Shown one piece after another: positions 60,297 to 64,000 of a stretch of 64,000 nt of DNA; position 1 is the stretch's first letter, and every line of letters starts with the position of its first letter. Both the position numbers and the translations under genes were made by a program. Where the stretch lies: NCBI GenBank assembly GCA_021234155.1, contig JAJEKV010000014.1:7023563-7087562 (forward strand). Direction: 5' to 3'. The notes under the pieces are model-generated. The model did no database searches, was not told where the DNA came from, and saw only the letters and a program-made list of their open reading frames with translations. Source of the stretch: Isoetes taiwanensis (lineage: Eukaryota > Streptophyta > Lycopodiopsida > Isoetales > Isoetaceae).

Positions 60297-61598
60297 GGCT
60301 TATTATATTTGATCTCCAAGGCATTTTGGGTTACTATTGTAAATCAGCACCCAGTGACTATAATGGCACTCAAGTGCCAATCCAATTACCTGATGGAGTC
60401 TTCTTTTGTCGTCCATTGTCGAAATCATTGTTGTACTGGTGTTCCAACCATTGGGATTTGGTTGTTTGGTCAGATCTTCCCTTGGATGTTCTGACAGCCA
60501 TTGTAGACAAGTTGTATGAGCAAGGGACCAAGATTTAAATTCATTTATGGTGGCAATAGATGTTGGACCCTCTTCTTAGAGGTCAATGATGGGACAGACA
60601 TATTTCTTTTCCCTTTGGATATTCCACTCCTCAAGTATCCAGAATACGGAAATAGATGTGTTATGATTACTGACCTTCCTTTCAAATGTATCTTCAATGA
60701 GGGTTGCTCTTGCTGCATACCAGTATGGCATCCCAGGCTAACTGGTGAAGACAAAGATTTGTGTTGGCTATTTGACTGATTTGTAGGCTTGAAGAATGCA
60801 AATGACTTTACCACTTATGTCCAAGAGCATCAATTTGATACTTCTCGTGCATACAATGACACAGTAGTGAAATGCATAAAATCTCAATATGATGAAGACA
60901 TTGATAGTTTATGGAGCTTTTGCAATAGAGGTTGCTTGCTAATTAAGAAGCCTAGCATCACAGTGAAGAGATTCACAATAATAGAAGAATCTAGTGAAGA
61001 TGATGAAGGTGGGGTACAAGATGAGTGTCTTTGGTACATCGATAGCAAACAAGTCGAGGACACGGGCACATCTTCGTGTATGTATCTAACTTAGGTAATA
61101 CAATTATGCTTAGATGTTGTATGTTGTAGAGCTTTTGCAATACAGGCTGTATATACATAACTTAGGTAATACAGTTAAGCTTTCACATGATATACTAATA
61201 ATTTTGTATGCATTGTAGATGTAAGGAATGATCTACAAAACAAATGTCAAATTCTTCAACCAGCTGAAGTAGATCTTCAACCAACTGATATAGAAGAAAC
61301 AAATCTAAGTTCCCAATATGTCTTTGGGGGGGACTAATCCAAGGTCGAATACCATGCTTCCTGAGCTTTGGGAAATGGTTGAGAGAATCAGTGATTCAGA
61401 TACTCGAAGCAATTTGCTAAATCTACTTGCAGTCCAAGGTTTACTACATAATCCTTGGGTTGGGGGAGACCATCCTTTGCAGAACTAGTTGACCAGCCAA
61501 TAGGGTGGACCGGCCTTCCAATAGCCAAAGAATGCCCAACAGCAAGTGCTACTGCTGTAGCACATGTAAATCCTGAAAACCGTTGGAAGAAAAGCTAG
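60297..61598 (+). pseudogene. FCP1/NIF-like HAD phosphatase-like gene, 5' end not found
   Basis: After an acceptor at 60297 the frame reads LIIFDLQGILGYYCKS, which resembles HAD motif I (FDLDGTL) with the second Asp replaced by Gln. Next come VFFCRPLSKSLLYWCSNHWD and LVVWSDLPLDVLTAIVDKL, the motif-II-type block of FCP1/NIF phosphatases, and a Cys-rich FNEGCSCCIPVW. Frame breaks: one extra base near 60533, TGA at 60777, and a G7 run near 61326. An intron 61078-61218 fits in phase 1. The last exon ends ENPRWKKS-like (NPENRWKKS) with TAG at 61596. No initiating exon was found in the 190 bases after the upstream gene. FCP1-type enzymes dephosphorylate proteins such as the RNA polymerase II tail; with the Gln substitution, activity is doubtful. 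Confidence 0.5.
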
Positions 61599-61847
61599 TA
61601 CTGAGATATTATGTTCCAAATGACATAGTGATTAGGCCTGCTTCTTAAGTTATTAAGTGTGTACACTGTACTATTTGCTTCAGAAATATAATTATGTGTA
61701 CCTTTTGCACTTGTCTACAATTTGAACTTCAACATGTTCCATGCTATATTTTACAAACCAGGTAGTTCACACAGTACAAACCACTGCAAATTCAATTCAA
61801 TTCAAAAAGTAACACAATACAAAGCACTGCAAATTCAAAGCTTTCAC

Positions 61848-63683
61848 CTAATCCAAGGCATCCACCATTACGGGAAGACTTCCTAGCAATATCTCATGCA
61901 CATCATCAGACAATGCAAAAGCTGCACTAGTACCTTTAACCCTGTGTTTTATCTTCTTCATGGGAAATTTAGCTCCAATAACAGACTCTACTGGTACCAA
62001 TACTTCTCTATCATCCAACAGCTTATATTTGTTATGGCAACTTGGCAATTTCTGATAATAGTAAGCTGATATGACTGTGTCACCTGCATGATGCTCATTC
62101 TTGTAATCATCAATGACCGTTTGATCCAATATATGCTTTTCTCTAGTGCAAGCAAGAACATAGTATGGCACATCTTCCTCATTACCAGGAAGAGCAAAAG
62201 AAGCAAAATTATCACCAAACTGTATCACATCATGTAACTCCTCTACCTCATTTGCAAACATTGCGGTTTCGATTCCAATTACAGACCTTCAAATGTGCAC
62301 ATGGGACTAGCTTCTTCAATGTCCACTTTCCACGGTGTTGAATAGACTCACATGCACGCCATTCAAAGTTTATGCGAGCCTTTGCAAAAAACAAGATAGT
62401 GGTCTAACCATCAAGAAGGTTGGGTCCTCCTGGGACTTATGGAAGATACACAATGCCCGACTTTGGACACCGGGAAGGGGTTGCACATCAAATGGCTTTG
62501 ACCATCAATCTCAGCCTCCTTCACTTCCCAATACACTCTACTTAACTTGAGATTTCTTGTTTCTCAAAACAACACGGGCATCATGAGCACCCTTTATTTC
62601 AATCCCATGCTCTCTTCTTTGCTTATCGGCCAAGAGTTGCTTGGCCTTGGCAGCCTCTCCATCATGTTCCCCTTCCCATGCCCCGATCCAAGAAATTCCA
62701 TTGTACACGAATGCCATGTCGACAATGGTACCGTGATATGAAGTAGAATGATCTTTTGGATTTGAACTGAAAGCAAAGACAACCATCGACCACCGCGAGA
62801 TGATACCGCATGTGAGATCCTCCATTCTCTTTCAACCACTTTGAAGATGAAGTTGAAATGCATGTTTGTAAAAAATGTGTGTCATGACTTCTATCATCGA
62901 AACATATAAGTGAACAGTCTTACGCAACTTACCATTTACCTTGAAGAGAGTGATGTGTACCAAAATAGTGATCCGGTCTCAGCATTCCAATGTTCGGGAC
63001 CGCACTTCTTTGAAGGGCAATAATGTGTAATTTTCTGCAAAGTCTACTACTGATATCACAGAATCATCTCTTAGACTCTGGATGCTTCTTCTAAATTCCT
63101 TGCTCTGCCAATGAGCTGCAAAGTTGTGATGCACAAACTTTTTCATGTGATCAAACATGGCAGATAGCATGAAAGGAGCATCTGTTTGCTTCTCCACCAA
63201 TCTTAGTCTTCTAGAAGTGCCCTTCCTTGACTTCTCATCCATATAACAGTAAGCCTGCCATTTAACATCATCTTCATTATTCTGTTCAGTCTCTTTTGGA
63301 CATAAGGGAATCTTTTGCTTACCACATTTTTCACAATCCCCCCTTATGCACTTCAGATTGTGCCACTCTTCCCTTTCCTCTTTTTGGCAAACCATTTCTC
63401 TCCAAAGAGTGTTAACATTACAAAATGTAAGCTTTTATGCCTGACAAACCCCATCATGTGTACCAACAGCACATACATCACAATTGCAACTGCAATTTAT
63501 GTGAAACTTCAGCCTCATAGAGTTGAAAGCTTTTCTGAAATTCTCTGCTTGTTCATGCTTGACACAACAGCAAGTGTTTCTCTCCTTCAATTTCCTTATA
63601 CAACTTGGTTTCAGGTATTCGAACATTCTAATACCAACATCTGCATCTGGATTCTCCTCCACAAATTGCTCATACAACTCAGC
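61848..63683 (-). pseudogene. DDE transposase-like gene, decayed
   Basis: Convergent to the two genes before it. Exon 63683-62940 starts after an acceptor and holds a Cys-rich segment (CSCNCDVC), TAA at 63435, a Cys pair motif (GDCEKCGKQ) and SVVDFAENYTLLPF (Asp near 63044). TGA at 62979 stands where ECW-DRITILVHIT would be read. Exon 62838 onward reads AVVDGCLCFQFKSKRSFYFI (Asp near 62787), then VQWNFLDRG, and after frameshifts GEHDGEAAKAKQLL (Glu near 62657). The last exon (62261-61848) reads VPYYVLACTREKHILD to KFPMKKIKHRVKG. The order DFAENY, DGC-QFKS, GEHDGE and the HRVKG tail is what I know from an unnamed transposase family in animal genomes; the D, D and E would be the catalytic triad. 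At least four breaks make it inactive. Confidence 0.6.
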
Positions 63684-63689
63684 CTGCAC

Positions 63690-64000
63690 ATTGCAAAAGA
63701 AAATAGGTAAGTTGGAGAAGACTGTGCATTGAATACCTTACATATCCAGTACATAAGTAAGAAATACTATGTATACCAGTACATATCAGTTGTACATGTA
63801 AAAAGATTTGATTGAATCTATACATATTCAGTACATATGTACAGTAGATTATGTATAGTATCAATTTATAGCACATTTAATCCTACATCCTTACACTATA
63901 TACATATATATCACATAATATACATGAAATACTTCCAAGAGCAAGTAGATGACCCCATAAACCTCATTTACATGTATAATACAGTAAGCAAAACAGATTG
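63690..64000. other. AT-rich region with TGTACA-type repeats
   Basis: Upstream intron or flank of the minus-strand transposase-like gene. It contains many CAGTACAT and GTACAT words, like the introns near 57600-58020 of the RING-Ulp1 gene and near 61090-61190. The shared vocabulary suggests a common origin for these non-coding parts. Confidence 0.4.

Overview
The window looks like nuclear DNA of a land plant. The evidence is a near-complete plant-type PRP8 splicing-factor gene, remains of a pentatricopeptide-repeat (PPR) gene, plant-style L1 and Ty3/gypsy elements, and a Helitron-type terminus. An L2-like LINE with a pentanucleotide tail and a Penelope-like reverse transcriptase are less usual in flowering plants, so a fern, lycophyte, bryophyte or gymnosperm seems more likely. 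That lineage call is inference. I saw no bacterial operons, CRISPR arrays or rRNA, and I could not screen for tRNAs reliably.

Layout. 1-3.6 kb: graveyard of an L2-like LINE fragment (+), a Ty3/gypsy RT-RNase H fragment (-) and a PPR pseudogene (-). 3.7-10.7 kb: intronless PRP8 on the minus strand, readable over about 2,320 codons but with two single-base frameshifts. 10.6-11.9 kb: PRP8 upstream region, holding a 385-bp insertion made of consecutive hairpins. 13.1-19.7 kb: an A-rich, T-depleted tract full of old internal repeats and without credible genes. 20.3-28.4 kb: a complete but frameshifted L1 on the minus strand with a 13-bp target duplication. It split a second copy of the PRP8 5' end and upstream region (28.4-29.6 kb), and that copy also took a LINE tail with an (AATAG)n tract. 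29.6-35.5 kb: mostly unassigned. 35.6-37.5 kb: an L2-like LINE with a nested LINE tail and a possible 3' pseudoknot. 39.4-41.7 kb: a pogo/Tigger-like transposase pseudogene (-). 42.2-44.0 kb: diverged repeats ending at a textbook Helitron 3' terminus.

47.0-55.6 kb is an 8.7-kb element with 2.25-kb, nearly identical direct repeats around a divergent RT of Penelope type. Its first coding exon lies inside the repeat and is spliced to the internal exons. It has no visible endonuclease and its borders are homopolymeric tracts.

55.7-63.7 kb starts with a perfect 32-bp palindrome. It then carries a ten-exon gene (+) joining a coiled coil, a RING finger and a Ulp1-type protease, an FCP1/NIF-like HAD phosphatase-like gene (+), and a convergent, decayed DDE transposase-like gene (-). 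These may be cargo and transposase of one large DNA transposon, which is my best candidate for an undescribed system. Almost every mobile gene here carries only a few lesions, mostly single-base frameshifts and TGA stops, so they are recently dead or partly affected by sequencing error.
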